A stretch of DNA of 61,918 bases. Origin: Geodermatophilus sp. YIM 151500 (GTDB taxonomy: Bacteria > Actinomycetota > Actinomycetes > Mycobacteriales > Geodermatophilaceae). Shown here in pieces: positions 26,249 through 34,687 of the stretch. Position 1 is the stretch's first letter. Each line of letters begins with the position of its first letter. The DNA lies in NCBI RefSeq assembly GCF_025716945.1, contig NZ_JAOVZT010000004.1:95865-157782 (forward strand), written 5' to 3'. The notes beneath the pieces were generated by a model. That model was not told the origin of the DNA and ran no database searches. It saw only the letters and a program-made list of their open reading frames with translations. Both the position numbers and the translations under genes were made by a program.

Positions 26249-27302
26249 GGAACGACCCCGTCCTCCCCACCCCTCGCGAGCTCGGGGCGGGCCCCTGGAC
26301 GGGGCCGGCGGGCGCGTCGAAGCGAGGAACGAGCGAGGAGCGGACCGGCGCGCGGAGTCGGCCCGGTGGACTTCGCGTGAGGGCGGAGGCCCCAGGACCG
26401 GGGCGCTGCTGCGCGGGGCCGCGGCGGTCGCCGCCACGCCCTACCGGCAGGCGGCGCCGGTGGCCGCGGCTCCCGTGGCCCCAGCTCCGGTGGCTCCGGC
26501 TCCGGTGGCGCCTCCGGCACCGCGTCCGGGGGTTCCCCAGGTGTCCCCGGCCTCCCGGCCGACCCGCCCCGGGCGGCCGCCCGCGGACCGGCCCGACGCC
26601 CGGGCGGGCACAGGCGAGCAGTCCGGCCCGGAGGCGCCCCCCGCCGCGCAGCCCGGCGCCGAGCACCGGCCGGAGCGCCGGACGACGATCCGCCGGGCTG
26701 CCGACGTCGCCGCCAAGAACCCCTACCGGCTCGGCGACGTCTACGCCGAGGAGTTGGCCCGGCTGCGCGAGCAGGCCCGCGCCGAGGGCTACGCGGCCGG
26801 CCACGCCGAGGGCTTGACCGCCGCCGCGGCCGTGGTCGCCGAGGTCGAGCGCGAGGCCGCCCAGCGGCTGGCCGAGGTGCAGGCCCGCTGGGAACGCCGG
26901 CTGGCCTCGGCCACCGCGGCGCTGACCGCGGCCGCCAGCCGGCTCGACGAGACCCTCGCTCCCACCGCCGACGAGCTGCGCGACTCGGTGCTGGACGCGA
27001 CGCGCACCCTGCTCGAGGACCTCTTCGGGCGCGAGCTGGCGCTGTCGTCCTCCCCGGTCCTGGACGCCGTCCGCCGCGCGCTGACGCTCCTGCCCGCCGA
27101 CGCGCCGGCCGTCGTCCGGATCCACCCCGACGACCTGGCCGACGTCCCGGCCGACGCCCTCGCCGCGTTGCCGACGACGGTGCGGGTGGTCGCCGACGCC
27201 ACCGTGGAGCGGGCCGGCGCGGTCGCCGGGTCCGGCGCCCGGCGGATCGACGCCCAGCTCGGCGCGGCGCTCGAGCGGGTCCGGGCGGTGCTCGCCCCGT
27301 GA
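26232..27302 (+). CDS. fliH: Flagellar assembly protein FliH with repeat-derived N-terminus
   Basis: 356 residues, longer than usual FliH. Starts at ATG 26232, five bases after GGAGG, inside the end of fliG. Residues ~7-48 are translated from a GC-rich intergenic-type repeat; residues ~70-95 are APVAPAPVAP repeats. The real FliH core begins near 165 with NPYRLGDVYAEELARLREQA then RAEGYAAGHAEGLTAAAAVV and an amphipathic helix, followed by the C-terminal FliI-binding domain. FliH holds the ATPase FliI at the export gate. Stop overlaps fliI (GTGA). Confidence 0.85.
   Translation: MSSWPEERPRPPHPSRARGGPLDGAGGRVEARNERGADRRAESARWTSREGGGPRTGALLRGAAAVAATPYRQAAPVAAAPVAPAPVAPAPVAPPAPRPGVPQVSPASRPTRPGRPPADRPDARAGTGEQSGPEAPPAAQPGAEHRPERRTTIRRAADVAAKNPYRLGDVYAEELARLREQARAEGYAAGHAEGLTAAAAVVAEVEREAAQRLAEVQARWERRLASATAALTAAASRLDETLAPTADELRDSVLDATRTLLEDLFGRELALSSSPVLDAVRRALTLLPADAPAVVRIHPDDLADVPADALAALPTTVRVVADATVERAGAVAGSGARRIDAQLGAALERVRAVLAP
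26251..26345. repeat. GC-rich intergenic-type repeat captured in fliH
   Basis: CCCCGTCC (26256-26263) is complementary to GGACGGGG (26297-26304) around an inner CCCC..GGGG hairpin; it is followed by the purine-rich string GCGAGGAACGAGCGAGGAGCG at 26322-26342. The latter shares CGAGGAGCG with the element between fliP and fliQ. Confidence 0.55.
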
Positions 27303-28648
27303 CCGCCATCCTGCCCGCGAGCGGGCCCAGCGGGCTGTTCCCGCCAGCGCTGCTCGCCCGCGCCCGCGCGGCCGCCCGACCGCAGGTCACCGGCGTGGTC
27401 ACCGGCGCCATGGGGCTCACCCTCAGCGTGGACGGCGTGGCCGCGGCCGTCGGCGACCTCGTCGAGGTCGCCACCGGTGAGCGCGACCTGCTGGCCGAGG
27501 TCGTGGCGGTCGGCCGCGATCGGCTCACCTGCATGCCGCTGGGCAGCCTGGCCGGCGTGCACGCCGGCGCGCCGGTGCGTCCGACTGGCCGGCCGCTGCA
27601 GGTGCCGGTCGGTGCGGCGCTGCTCGGCCGGGTGCTCGACGGGCTCGGCCGGCCGGTGGACGGCGGCCCGCCGCTGGACGCCGGCGTCGCCTGGGTCGAC
27701 CTGGCCAGCGAGACGCCGCACGCGCTGTCCCGCACGCGGGTCGCCGAGCCGCTCACCTTCGGCGTCCGCGCGCTGGACACCCTGGTGCCCTGCGGCAAGG
27801 GGCAGCGGCTGGGGATCTTCGCCGGCTCCGGCGTCGGCAAGTCGACCCTGCTGGCCCAGATCACCCGCGGCACGGACGCCGACGTGCGGGTCATCGGCCT
27901 GATCGGCGAGCGCGGCCGCGAGGTCCGGGAATTCCTCGAGGAGAACCTGGGCGCCGAGGGCATGGCCCGCACCGTGGTCGTCGTCGCGACCTCCGACGAG
28001 CCGCCGCTGGTCCGGCTCAAGGCCGCGTTCGTGGCCACCCGCATCGCCGAGGCCTTCCGCGACGAGGGCCGCGACGTGCTGCTGCTCATGGACTCGATCA
28101 CCCGCACCGCCATGGCGCAGCGCGAGGTCGGCCTCTCGGCCGGCGAACCGCCGGCCACCCGCGGCTACCCGCCGAGCGTCTTCGCGATGATGCCGACCCT
28201 GCTCGAAAAGGCCGGCACCGGCGCCGCCGGGTCGATCACCGGGCTCTACACCGTGCTGGTGGAGGGCGACGACCACAACGAGCCGATCGCCGACACCGCC
28301 CGCTCCATCCTCGACGGGCACGTGGTGCTGACCCGCAAGCTCGCCACCACCGGGCACTTCCCCGCGATCGACGTGCTCGAGTCGATCTCCCGGGTCGCCT
28401 CCGCGGTGGTGCCGCCGCAGCAGATGGCCGACGCCCGCGAGCTGCGCCGGCTGATGGGCGCGCTGCGCGACGTCCGGGAGCTGATCGAGATCGGCGCCTA
28501 CCAGCCCGGCAGCGACCCGCTGGTCGACCGCGCGCGGGCGGTCGTGCCGGCCATCGACGCCTTCCTCCGGCAGCCGGTCGAGGAGAGCACTCCCCCGCCC
28601 GAGGCGTGGGCCTGGCTGCAGCGCATCGTCCGCGGGGCCGTCGCGTGA
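27299..28648 (+). CDS. fliI: Flagellum-specific ATPase FliI
   Basis: 449 residues. Walker A GSGVGKST at 176-183, the RGREVREFLEENL segment, Walker B region DVLLLMDSITRTAMAQREV, and SITGLYTVLVEGDDHNEPIA are all standard for FliI. It is a hexameric F1-beta-like ATPase that energises export of flagellar proteins with FliH and FliJ. GTG 27299 overlaps the fliH stop, and its stop overlaps fliJ. Confidence 0.97.
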   Translation: MTAILPASGPSGLFPPALLARARAAARPQVTGVVTGAMGLTLSVDGVAAAVGDLVEVATGERDLLAEVVAVGRDRLTCMPLGSLAGVHAGAPVRPTGRPLQVPVGAALLGRVLDGLGRPVDGGPPLDAGVAWVDLASETPHALSRTRVAEPLTFGVRALDTLVPCGKGQRLGIFAGSGVGKSTLLAQITRGTDADVRVIGLIGERGREVREFLEENLGAEGMARTVVVVATSDEPPLVRLKAAFVATRIAEAFRDEGRDVLLLMDSITRTAMAQREVGLSAGEPPATRGYPPSVFAMMPTLLEKAGTGAAGSITGLYTVLVEGDDHNEPIADTARSILDGHVVLTRKLATTGHFPAIDVLESISRVASAVVPPQQMADARELRRLMGALRDVRELIEIGAYQPGSDPLVDRARAVVPAIDAFLRQPVEESTPPPEAWAWLQRIVRGAVA

Positions 28649-29103
28649 AGCGCGCCCCGTTCCGGCTGCAGCCGGTGCTCGAGCTGCGCCGCACCGAGGA
28701 GCGCGCGGCGGCGGCCGCCGCCGCGCAGGCGGCCGCCGCCGCCGCCGACGCCGACCGGCGGGCGAGCGAGCAGGAGGCCGCGCTGACCGGCGCCGCGCCG
28801 CCGGCCTCGGCGTCGGCCGGCACCTTCGTCGCCGCGATGAGCCTGCTGCGCACCGCCGCGACCGACGCGTCGGCCGCGCGGGCCCTGGCGACCGCGTCGG
28901 CCGAGCAGGCCGAGGCCGTCCGCGCGGAGTGGACCGCGGCAGCGCAGCGCACCAAGGCGCTCGAGCGGCTCCGCGAGCGGCACGAGCTCGCCCTCCGCCG
29001 CGCGGCGGAGGCGGCCGAGGCCCGTGCCGCCGACGACCTCGTCACCGGCCGTGCCGGCCGCGACCGCGACGTCCCGACCGGGGAGGCGCCGTGGACGGCC
29101 TGA
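28645..29103 (+). CDS. fliJ: Flagellar export protein FliJ
   Basis: 152 residues from GTG 28645 (VKRAPFRLQPVLELRRTEER). The FRLQPVLELR opening and a continuous Ala-rich coiled coil are typical of FliJ, the central stalk of the FliI ring and chaperone escort. Sequence beyond the N-terminus is low-complexity, so naming also uses position. It overlaps the next gene by 13 bases. Confidence 0.88.
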   Translation: MKRAPFRLQPVLELRRTEERAAAAAAAQAAAAAADADRRASEQEAALTGAAPPASASAGTFVAAMSLLRTAATDASAARALATASAEQAEAVRAEWTAAAQRTKALERLRERHELALRRAAEAAEARAADDLVTGRAGRDRDVPTGEAPWTA

Positions 29104-30056
29104 GCCAGGTGCAAGCCCGGATCGGCGAGATCCAGGCCCGCTTCATGACCGCGCCGCGGCCGGCCCGCGCGGCGTCCGCCGACTGGACGACGGCCGCCTC
29201 GGCGGCCGGCCTCACCGGGCCGGCGTCGGTGGGCGGCCGGTACCCGTCGGCCGGCACCGCCTCGGAGGCGGCCGTGGTGGCCGAGGCCCAGAAGTACCTG
29301 GGCGTGCCCTACCTGTGGGGCGGCACCGACCCGTCCCGCGGGCTGGACTGCTCCGGCTTCACCCAGCTGGTCTTCGGCAACCTCGGCATCGAGCTGCCCC
29401 GGGTGTCGGCCCAGCAGGCCACGGCCGGGACGGCGGTGCCCTCGCTGACCGCCGCCCGCCCCGGCGACCTGGTGTTCTTCGACAACTCGAAGGAGCGGCC
29501 GGGCATCGACCACGTCGGCATCTACCTCGGCGGCGGCCGGATGATCGCCGCGCCGCAGCCCGGCGAGGCGGTCAAGGAGCAGGCCGTCGGCAACCCAGCG
29601 GTCATCCGCCGCGTGCTGCCGACCGGCGCTGCGGCGTCGGCGACGGCGACCGCGACGGCTGCGGCCGGTGGGCTGGCCGGGGTGCCGTACGCGGACCTGT
29701 TCGTGCAGGCCGGCACCCGGCACGGCGTCGACCCGTCGCTGCTGGCCGCGGTCGCGCAGCGGGAGTCCGGCTTCGACTCCCGTGCCGTCTCCCCGGCGGG
29801 TGCGCAGGGCCTCATGCAGTTCATGCCGGCCACCGCCCGCGGGCTGGGCGTCGACCCGCTCGACCCGGCCTCGGCCGTCGACGGCGCCGCCCGCTACCTG
29901 GGCGACCTGACCCGCCGCTTCGGCTCCACCGACCTGGCGCTGGCCGCCTACAACGCCGGGCCGGGGACGGTGAGCCGCCACGGCGGCATCCCGCCCTACG
30001 CCGAGACGCAGAACTACGTCCGCGCCGTCACCCGCACAGCGGAGGCCTACCGATGA
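29091..30056 (+). CDS. Bifunctional peptidoglycan hydrolase: NlpC/P60 plus lytic transglycosylase
   Basis: 321 residues from GTG 29091 behind GGGGAGG. Residues ~60-165 are an NlpC/P60 endopeptidase with C87 in DCSGF and H141 in DHVGIYLG. Residues ~205-321 are an SLT lytic transglycosylase with E225 in AQRESGFDSRA, then GAQGLMQFMPATARGLGV and AAYNAGPGTV. No signal peptide is visible, so export probably goes through the flagellar apparatus. Located between fliJ and fliK, it likely opens the cell wall for the rod, the task of FlgJ in other bacteria. Its stop overlaps fliK. Confidence 0.85.
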   Translation: MDGLSQVQARIGEIQARFMTAPRPARAASADWTTAASAAGLTGPASVGGRYPSAGTASEAAVVAEAQKYLGVPYLWGGTDPSRGLDCSGFTQLVFGNLGIELPRVSAQQATAGTAVPSLTAARPGDLVFFDNSKERPGIDHVGIYLGGGRMIAAPQPGEAVKEQAVGNPAVIRRVLPTGAAASATATATAAAGGLAGVPYADLFVQAGTRHGVDPSLLAAVAQRESGFDSRAVSPAGAQGLMQFMPATARGLGVDPLDPASAVDGAARYLGDLTRRFGSTDLALAAYNAGPGTVSRHGGIPPYAETQNYVRAVTRTAEAYR

Positions 30057-31525
30057 CGATGCCCGTGACGCCGGCCGCCCCCGCGGCCCGCCCCGCGCCG
30101 GCCGCCGGCGCGGCCGCCGCGAGCGACGGCGGCGCGCCGTTCGCGTCCGCGCTGGACGGCGCCCTCGCGGCCGGCCGCGGCCCGGTCGACGACGCGACCG
30201 CCGGCGGGCGGGGCGAGGGCGGCTCGCGCCGTCCGGGTACCGACGACCCGGCGGGCGAGACGACCGCTCCCGAGGAGGCCGGCGCCGCCCGGCCGGCCGG
30301 TGACCCGGCGCCCGCAGGACCGGTCGCGGTGCTGTGGGCGCTGCTGGCCGGCGCGGCCGCGCACGCCTCCGCCGCGGTCACCGCGAGCGGGCCGGCGGTG
30401 ACCGATGCCGCGAACGCCGCCGCGGTGCCGACCGGTGCCGGATCGGTGGCCGCGGCGGCGGTCGCGGATGGCGGGATGCCGCTCGCCGCGTCCGCGCTCG
30501 GCGGTGCCCCGGCTGCCGGGCTCGGCGCCGGCCCGGGCTCCGGAGCGGCGGCCGTCGGCGCGGCCGGTGGTGTCGCGGGCGCCGAGGTCGTGGTCGGCGG
30601 TGCGGTGGGTGGCCCCGCGCCGGCCGGCGTCGCCGGCTCCACCTCGTCGTCGGCGGCCCCCGGGTTGCCCGCCGGGGCGGTCGTCACCGCGGTCACCGTC
30701 GCGTCGCAGGCCCCGATCGGCGCGCTGGTCGGCACCGCGCCGGGCACGGTGCCGCCGGGCACCGTGCCGCCGTCCTCCTCGTCGGCCGTGGTGGCCGGCC
30801 CGGTGCCCCCTCACCCGGCCGCCGCGGTCGCCGCCCCTCCCGCCGGGAACGCGGCGGACACCGCGGCGCAGAGCGCCGGCGGTCCGGCGGCCGCGCCGGT
30901 GCCCGCGGCCGGGGAGGCGACGCCCGCGGGTGCCGGCCACCCCGGTCCGGACGGCGACCCGTCCGGCCGGCCGGGCGGCGACCCGGTGACGGTCGGCGCG
31001 GTCCCGGCGTCCGGGTCGGCGGGCCCGACCGCTGCGGCGTCCCCCGCCCCCGCCCAGGCCGGCGCGACCGGAACCTCGGCGGCCCTCCCCGTCGGCGGCC
31101 AGATCGCGACCCAGGTCGCGACGCTCCGCGGCGGGCCGGACGGCACCTCCTCGATGACGGTCGTGCTGACGCCGGAGACGCTCGGCACGGTCGAGGTGTC
31201 GGTGACCCTCAGCCAGGGCTCGGTGGAGCTGACCCTGCGCGGTGCCTCCGAGCTCGGCCGGGCCGCGCTGCTCGACGCGCTGCCCGACCTGCGCCGCGAC
31301 CTGGAGGCGGCCGGGCTCTCCTGCTCGCGCCTGGACGTCGACCGCGAGACCGGGAGCGATCCCCGCTCGGCCTCCCAGCAGGCCCCCGCCGACCCCGGCG
31401 GTCGCGGCCGCTCGCAGGACCGGCCGGAGGCCCGGTCCTGGCTGCGGGCTGCCGATACCCCAGAGGGCCGTCCCGCCCCCACCTCCACCCGCTCCACGTC
31501 GTCCGGCGTGGACGTGCGCGTCTGA
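30053..31525 (+). CDS. fliK: Flagellar hook-length control protein FliK
   Basis: 490 residues. The first ~340 residues are Ala/Gly/Pro/Val-rich and disordered, as expected of a molecular ruler. The C-terminal domain (~355-440) has TLRGGPDGTSSMTVVLTPET then LGTVEVSVTLSQGSVELTLR, the conserved FliK core (L.P..LG.V.V...) that switches FlhB specificity. ATG 30053 overlaps the preceding stop. Named from the C-terminal core and from its place before flgD. Confidence 0.88.
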   Translation: MTMPVTPAAPAARPAPAAGAAAASDGGAPFASALDGALAAGRGPVDDATAGGRGEGGSRRPGTDDPAGETTAPEEAGAARPAGDPAPAGPVAVLWALLAGAAAHASAAVTASGPAVTDAANAAAVPTGAGSVAAAAVADGGMPLAASALGGAPAAGLGAGPGSGAAAVGAAGGVAGAEVVVGGAVGGPAPAGVAGSTSSSAAPGLPAGAVVTAVTVASQAPIGALVGTAPGTVPPGTVPPSSSSAVVAGPVPPHPAAAVAAPPAGNAADTAAQSAGGPAAAPVPAAGEATPAGAGHPGPDGDPSGRPGGDPVTVGAVPASGSAGPTAAASPAPAQAGATGTSAALPVGGQIATQVATLRGGPDGTSSMTVVLTPETLGTVEVSVTLSQGSVELTLRGASELGRAALLDALPDLRRDLEAAGLSCSRLDVDRETGSDPRSASQQAPADPGGRGRSQDRPEARSWLRAADTPEGRPAPTSTRSTSSGVDVRV

Positions 31526-31547
31526 CCGAGAGAAGGAGCCGACCGTC

Positions 31548-31979
31548 ATGCCGGACGCCATGAGCGCCACCAGCGCGGCCGGGGCGACCTACACGCCCGC
31601 GACCACCTCGATCGACCGCCCCGACCAGATGGGCAAGGACACCTTCCTCAAGCTGCTGGTCGCGCAGATGCGCTACCAGGACCCGGCGAACCCGACCAGC
31701 AGCAGCGAGTTCATGGCGCAGACCGCGACCTTCTCGCAGGTGGAGAAGCTCGAGGAGATCGCCGCCCAGAACGCCGCCCTGCTCGCGCTGCAGCGCTCCT
31801 CGAGCGCCGGCGTCCTCGTCGGGCGCACCGTCACCTGGACCGACGAGAGCGGCGCCTCGCAGACCGGCGTCGTCACCTCGGTCCGCCTCGGCACCGCCTC
31901 CGACGAGGCTGTGGCCAAGGTCGGCGACACCGAGGTGCCGATGGGCCGCATCACCGAGGTCGCCCAGCCCGCGTCCTGA
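31548..31979 (+). CDS. flgD: Flagellar hook assembly protein FlgD
   Basis: 143 residues, the short form common in Gram-positives. Core: MGKDTFLKLLVAQMRYQDPA then NPTSSSEFMAQTATFSQVEK. FlgD caps the growing hook so that FlgE can polymerise, then leaves. ATG 31548 behind AGAAGGAG. The C-terminal part (LVGRTVTWTDESGASQTGVV) is the reduced SH3-like domain. Confidence 0.95.
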   Translation: MPDAMSATSAAGATYTPATTSIDRPDQMGKDTFLKLLVAQMRYQDPANPTSSSEFMAQTATFSQVEKLEEIAAQNAALLALQRSSSAGVLVGRTVTWTDESGASQTGVVTSVRLGTASDEAVAKVGDTEVPMGRITEVAQPAS

Positions 31980-32023
31980 CCCAGACCCCGACCGACCCAC
32001 CCTTCCCGCGAGAGGTTCCTCCC

Positions 32024-33307
32024 GTGCTCCGTTCGATGTTTTCCGCCATCTCCGGCCTCCGGGCGCACCAGACGAAGATGGACGTCACCGGCAACAACAT
32101 CGCCAACGTCAACACCGTCGGCTTCAAGGGCAGCCAGACCGTCTTCGAGGACACGCTGTCGCAGGTGCTGCGCACCGGCGGCGCCCCGGCCGAGGGCCGC
32201 GGTGGCACCAACCCCGCACAGGTCGGCCTCGGCGTGAAGACCGCCGGCATCGTCACCAACTTCGGCCAGGGCGCCACCCAGACGACCGGCCGGTCCACCG
32301 ACTTCATGATCGAGGGCGACGGCTTCTTCGTGACCCGCGCCGGCACCGAGCAGCTCTACACCCGCGCCGGCTCGTTCAGCTTCGACGCCGCCGGCAACCT
32401 GGTGACGCCGAACGGCGCGCTGCTGCAGGGCTGGCTGGCCGACGCCAACGGCGGGATCAACTCGAACGGCCCGATCGTCGACCTGCGGGTGCCCTACGGC
32501 CAAATCGTCGACCCGCGCGCCACGACCAGCGGCGTCCTCGCCGGCAACCTCCCCGCGGACGCCGCGGACGGCACGCTCGTGCAGACGGCGATCACCATGT
32601 ACGACGACCAGGGCAACGCCATCCCGGTCTCGTACGCCTTCACCAAGAGGGCCGCGCCCGCGACGAACGACTGGGACCTCGTGATCACCACCCCCGACCC
32701 GACCGACACCACCGACCCGATCGCCACCCTGACCCTGGCGACCACCACGGTGACCTTCGACGACGTGACCTCCGAGCTGACCGGACCGGTGGTCGACCCC
32801 GGGCCGCCGCCGTCCTACGGCATCTCCTTCACGCCACCCGCCGCGAATTTCCCGGCGTGGACCGCTCCGGTGACGATCGACCTGAACGGCGTGACCCAGT
32901 TCAGCGGCGCGAACACCGTCACCGCGCCGGAGCAGGACGGCTTCGAGCTCGGCTCGCTGCAGTCGTTCACCCTCGGCAACGACGGCACGATCACCGGCGT
33001 CTACTCCAACGGGCTGCGCCAGGCGATCGGCCAGTTGGCCCTGGCCTCGTTCAACAACCCGAACGGCCTGGAGAAGGCGGGCAGCTCCTCGTTCCGGGTC
33101 GGGGACAACTCCGGCGTGGCCATGGTGGGCGTGGCCGGCATCGGCGGCCGCGGTGTGCTCGCCTCCGGCGCGCTGGAGATGTCCAACGTCGACCTGGCCG
33201 AGGAGTTCACCGGCCTGATCGTCGCCCAGCGCGGCTTCCAGGCGAACAGCCGCGTGATCACCAGCTCCGACGAGATCCTCCAGGACCTGGTGAACCTCAA
33301 GCGCTGA
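32024..33307 (+). CDS. flgE: Flagellar hook protein FlgE
   Basis: 427 residues from GTG 32024 (VLRSMFSAISGLRAHQTKMD). N-terminal VTGNNIANVNTVGFKGSQTV and C-terminal LAEEFTGLIVAQRGFQANSR then VITSSDEILQDLVNLKR are the rod/hook terminal regions; the ~300-residue centre marks it as hook FlgE rather than the shorter FlgG. It builds the universal joint outside the cell. A terminator follows. Confidence 0.94.
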   Translation: MLRSMFSAISGLRAHQTKMDVTGNNIANVNTVGFKGSQTVFEDTLSQVLRTGGAPAEGRGGTNPAQVGLGVKTAGIVTNFGQGATQTTGRSTDFMIEGDGFFVTRAGTEQLYTRAGSFSFDAAGNLVTPNGALLQGWLADANGGINSNGPIVDLRVPYGQIVDPRATTSGVLAGNLPADAADGTLVQTAITMYDDQGNAIPVSYAFTKRAAPATNDWDLVITTPDPTDTTDPIATLTLATTTVTFDDVTSELTGPVVDPGPPPSYGISFTPPAANFPAWTAPVTIDLNGVTQFSGANTVTAPEQDGFELGSLQSFTLGNDGTITGVYSNGLRQAIGQLALASFNNPNGLEKAGSSSFRVGDNSGVAMVGVAGIGGRGVLASGALEMSNVDLAEEFTGLIVAQRGFQANSRVITSSDEILQDLVNLKR

Positions 33308-33321
33308 CCCTGACCTCCGCC

Positions 33322-33355
33322 GACGGCCCGGTCACCCCGCGGTGACCGGGCCGTC
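33322..33355 (+). terminator. Terminator after flgE
   Basis: A 15-bp perfect stem, GACGGCCCGGTCACC with GGTGACCGGGCCGTC, around CCGC, 14 bases after the flgE stop. Confidence 0.85.
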
Positions 33356-33411
33356 CGCCGTCCGCCGCCGCTCCCGAACGCGGGGCCGGACATCCGGGTC
33401 CGCCCCGCCCG

Positions 33412-33471
33412 GGCATAGGAAGCGATGCCTGCATCCCGGGTGCTCGAACCGGGGGCATAGCTTCCTATGCC
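33412..33471. repeat. GGCATAG palindromic repeat, two units in opposite orientation
   Basis: Unit 1 (33412-33429) is GGCATAGGAAGCGATGCC; unit 2 (33454-33471) is GGCATAGCTTCCTATGCC, its near reverse complement. Start-to-start distance is 42 bases, the same period as the array at 54033. Both are 7-bp stems with 4-base loops and are conspicuously A/T-rich for this genome. Outside the terminator, these units and the promoter at 33536, the gap 33308-33628 holds nothing else recognised. Confidence 0.75.
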
Positions 33472-33535
33472 GCTGCTGCCCCTGCGGGTCGCCCGGACGG
33501 GTGAGGCGGGCGAGCCCCCGGGGGTCGGCGTTCGG

Positions 33536-33564
33536 CTCAAGCCGGACGCGGCTCCCGCCGATGC
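33536..33564 (+). promoter_or_regulatory. Sigma-28-type promoter of flbD-motA-motB-fliL
   Basis: CTCAAG (33536-33541), 15 bases, GCCGATGC (33557-33564). Predicted start near 33571, leader ~58 bases. Same -35 hexamer as the fliC promoter. Confidence 0.72.
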
Positions 33565-33628
33565 AAACAGTGCAGTTCACGGCCGTGCGCACGGATGTGC
33601 CGGCCCCCACCGAGCATGAGGACGACCC

Positions 33629-33913
33629 GTGATCCGTGTGACCCGTCTGAACGGTGAGCGGTTCGCGCTCAACCCCGACCTGATCGAGCGGGTCGAGGCC
33701 CACCCGGACACCGTCGCCTTCCTCGTCGACGGCACCCGGTACGTCGTCAAGGAGACCGTCGACGAGGTGTTGCAGGAGATCCGCGAGTACCGCGCGAGCA
33801 TCCTCGCGACCTCCTACGAGATGGACCGCGGCGAGTACCGCGGCATGCTGCACGACAGCGAGGACGACGGCTCGTCGTCGGTGGTCCCCTTCCCGATCCG
33901 TGAGGAGCGCTGA
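33629..33913 (+). CDS. flbD: FlbD family flagellar protein
   Basis: 94 residues from GTG 33629. MIRVTRLNGERFALNPDLIE then RVEAHPDTVAFLVDGTRYVV matches the small FlbD (SwrD) family, which in Bacillus raises flagellar motor power. This is not the Caulobacter FlbD response regulator. The C-terminal ~30 residues are an acidic extension. motA follows 3 bases later. Confidence 0.9.
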   Translation: MIRVTRLNGERFALNPDLIERVEAHPDTVAFLVDGTRYVVKETVDEVLQEIREYRASILATSYEMDRGEYRGMLHDSEDDGSSSVVPFPIREER

Positions 33914-33916
33914 CCC

Positions 33917-34687
33917 GTGGATCCGGCCACCCTGATCGGGTTCGTCGTCTCGCTCGGCGCGCTCATCCTGTTCATGGTCCTCGAGGGCGCCGACCCGATG
34001 TCGCTGCTCTTCCTCCCCGCCATCGTGCTCGTGATCGTCGCGACCTTCGGCGCGGCGATGTCCAGCCAGACGATGGACGACCTCAAGAAGATGCCCGTCT
34101 GGTTCAAGATGGGCGCCCTGCCGGCCAAGGTCCCGCCGGCCACCGACCAGATCCAGACCCTCGTGAGCCTGGCCGAGAAGGCGCGCAAGGAGGGGCTGCT
34201 CGCCCTCGAGGCCTCGGTCAAGACCATCGAGGACCCGTTCCTCAAGCGCGGCCTGCAGATGGGCATCGACGGGACCGACCCGGAGGAGTTGCGCGCCGTC
34301 CTCGAGGGCGAGATCTCGGCCAAGAAGGCCGAGGACAAGGTCGCCGCCAAGTTCTTCAACGCCATGGGCGGTTACGCGCCGACGATCGGCATCGTCGGCT
34401 GCATCGTCGGCCTCATCAACGTGATGGGGAACCTCAGCGACCCGGAGTCGCTGGGACCGATGATCGCCGCCGCCTTCGTCGCCACCCTCTGGGGCGTCAT
34501 GGCCGCCAACTTCTGGTTCCTGCCCATGGGCGCCAAGATCCTGCGGGTCAGCGAGCTGCAGGCGGCCCAGATGGAGCTGCTGGTCGAGGGCATCGCCGAG
34601 ATCCAGGCCGGCACGAGCCCGCGCGCGGTCCGCCAGAAGCTGATCAGCCTCGTGCCCCCGAGCGAGGTCGCCCGGGAGGCGGCGTGA
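33917..34687 (+). CDS. motA: Flagellar motor stator protein MotA
   Basis: 256 residues from GTG 33917. Four membrane spans: ~5-25, ~30-50, ~150-175 and ~185-205. The third contains GGYAPTIGIVGCIVGLINVM with the conserved Pro of the proton path. The cytoplasmic loop contains RKEGLLALEASVKTIEDPFL and the charged segment that contacts FliG. Forms the ion channel with MotB. Stop overlaps motB (GTGA). Confidence 0.95.
   Translation: MDPATLIGFVVSLGALILFMVLEGADPMSLLFLPAIVLVIVATFGAAMSSQTMDDLKKMPVWFKMGALPAKVPPATDQIQTLVSLAEKARKEGLLALEASVKTIEDPFLKRGLQMGIDGTDPEELRAVLEGEISAKKAEDKVAAKFFNAMGGYAPTIGIVGCIVGLINVMGNLSDPESLGPMIAAAFVATLWGVMAANFWFLPMGAKILRVSELQAAQMELLVEGIAEIQAGTSPRAVRQKLISLVPPSEVAREAA

Noticed and set aside
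32024-33307. Annotation as FlgG rather than FlgE
   Set aside because: 427 residues with a large variable centre and a position after flgD fit the hook protein; FlgG is about 260 residues.
33629-33913. FlbD as the Caulobacter sigma-54 response regulator
   Set aside because: At 94 residues there is no receiver, AAA+ or DNA-binding domain; the sequence matches the unrelated small FlbD/SwrD family.
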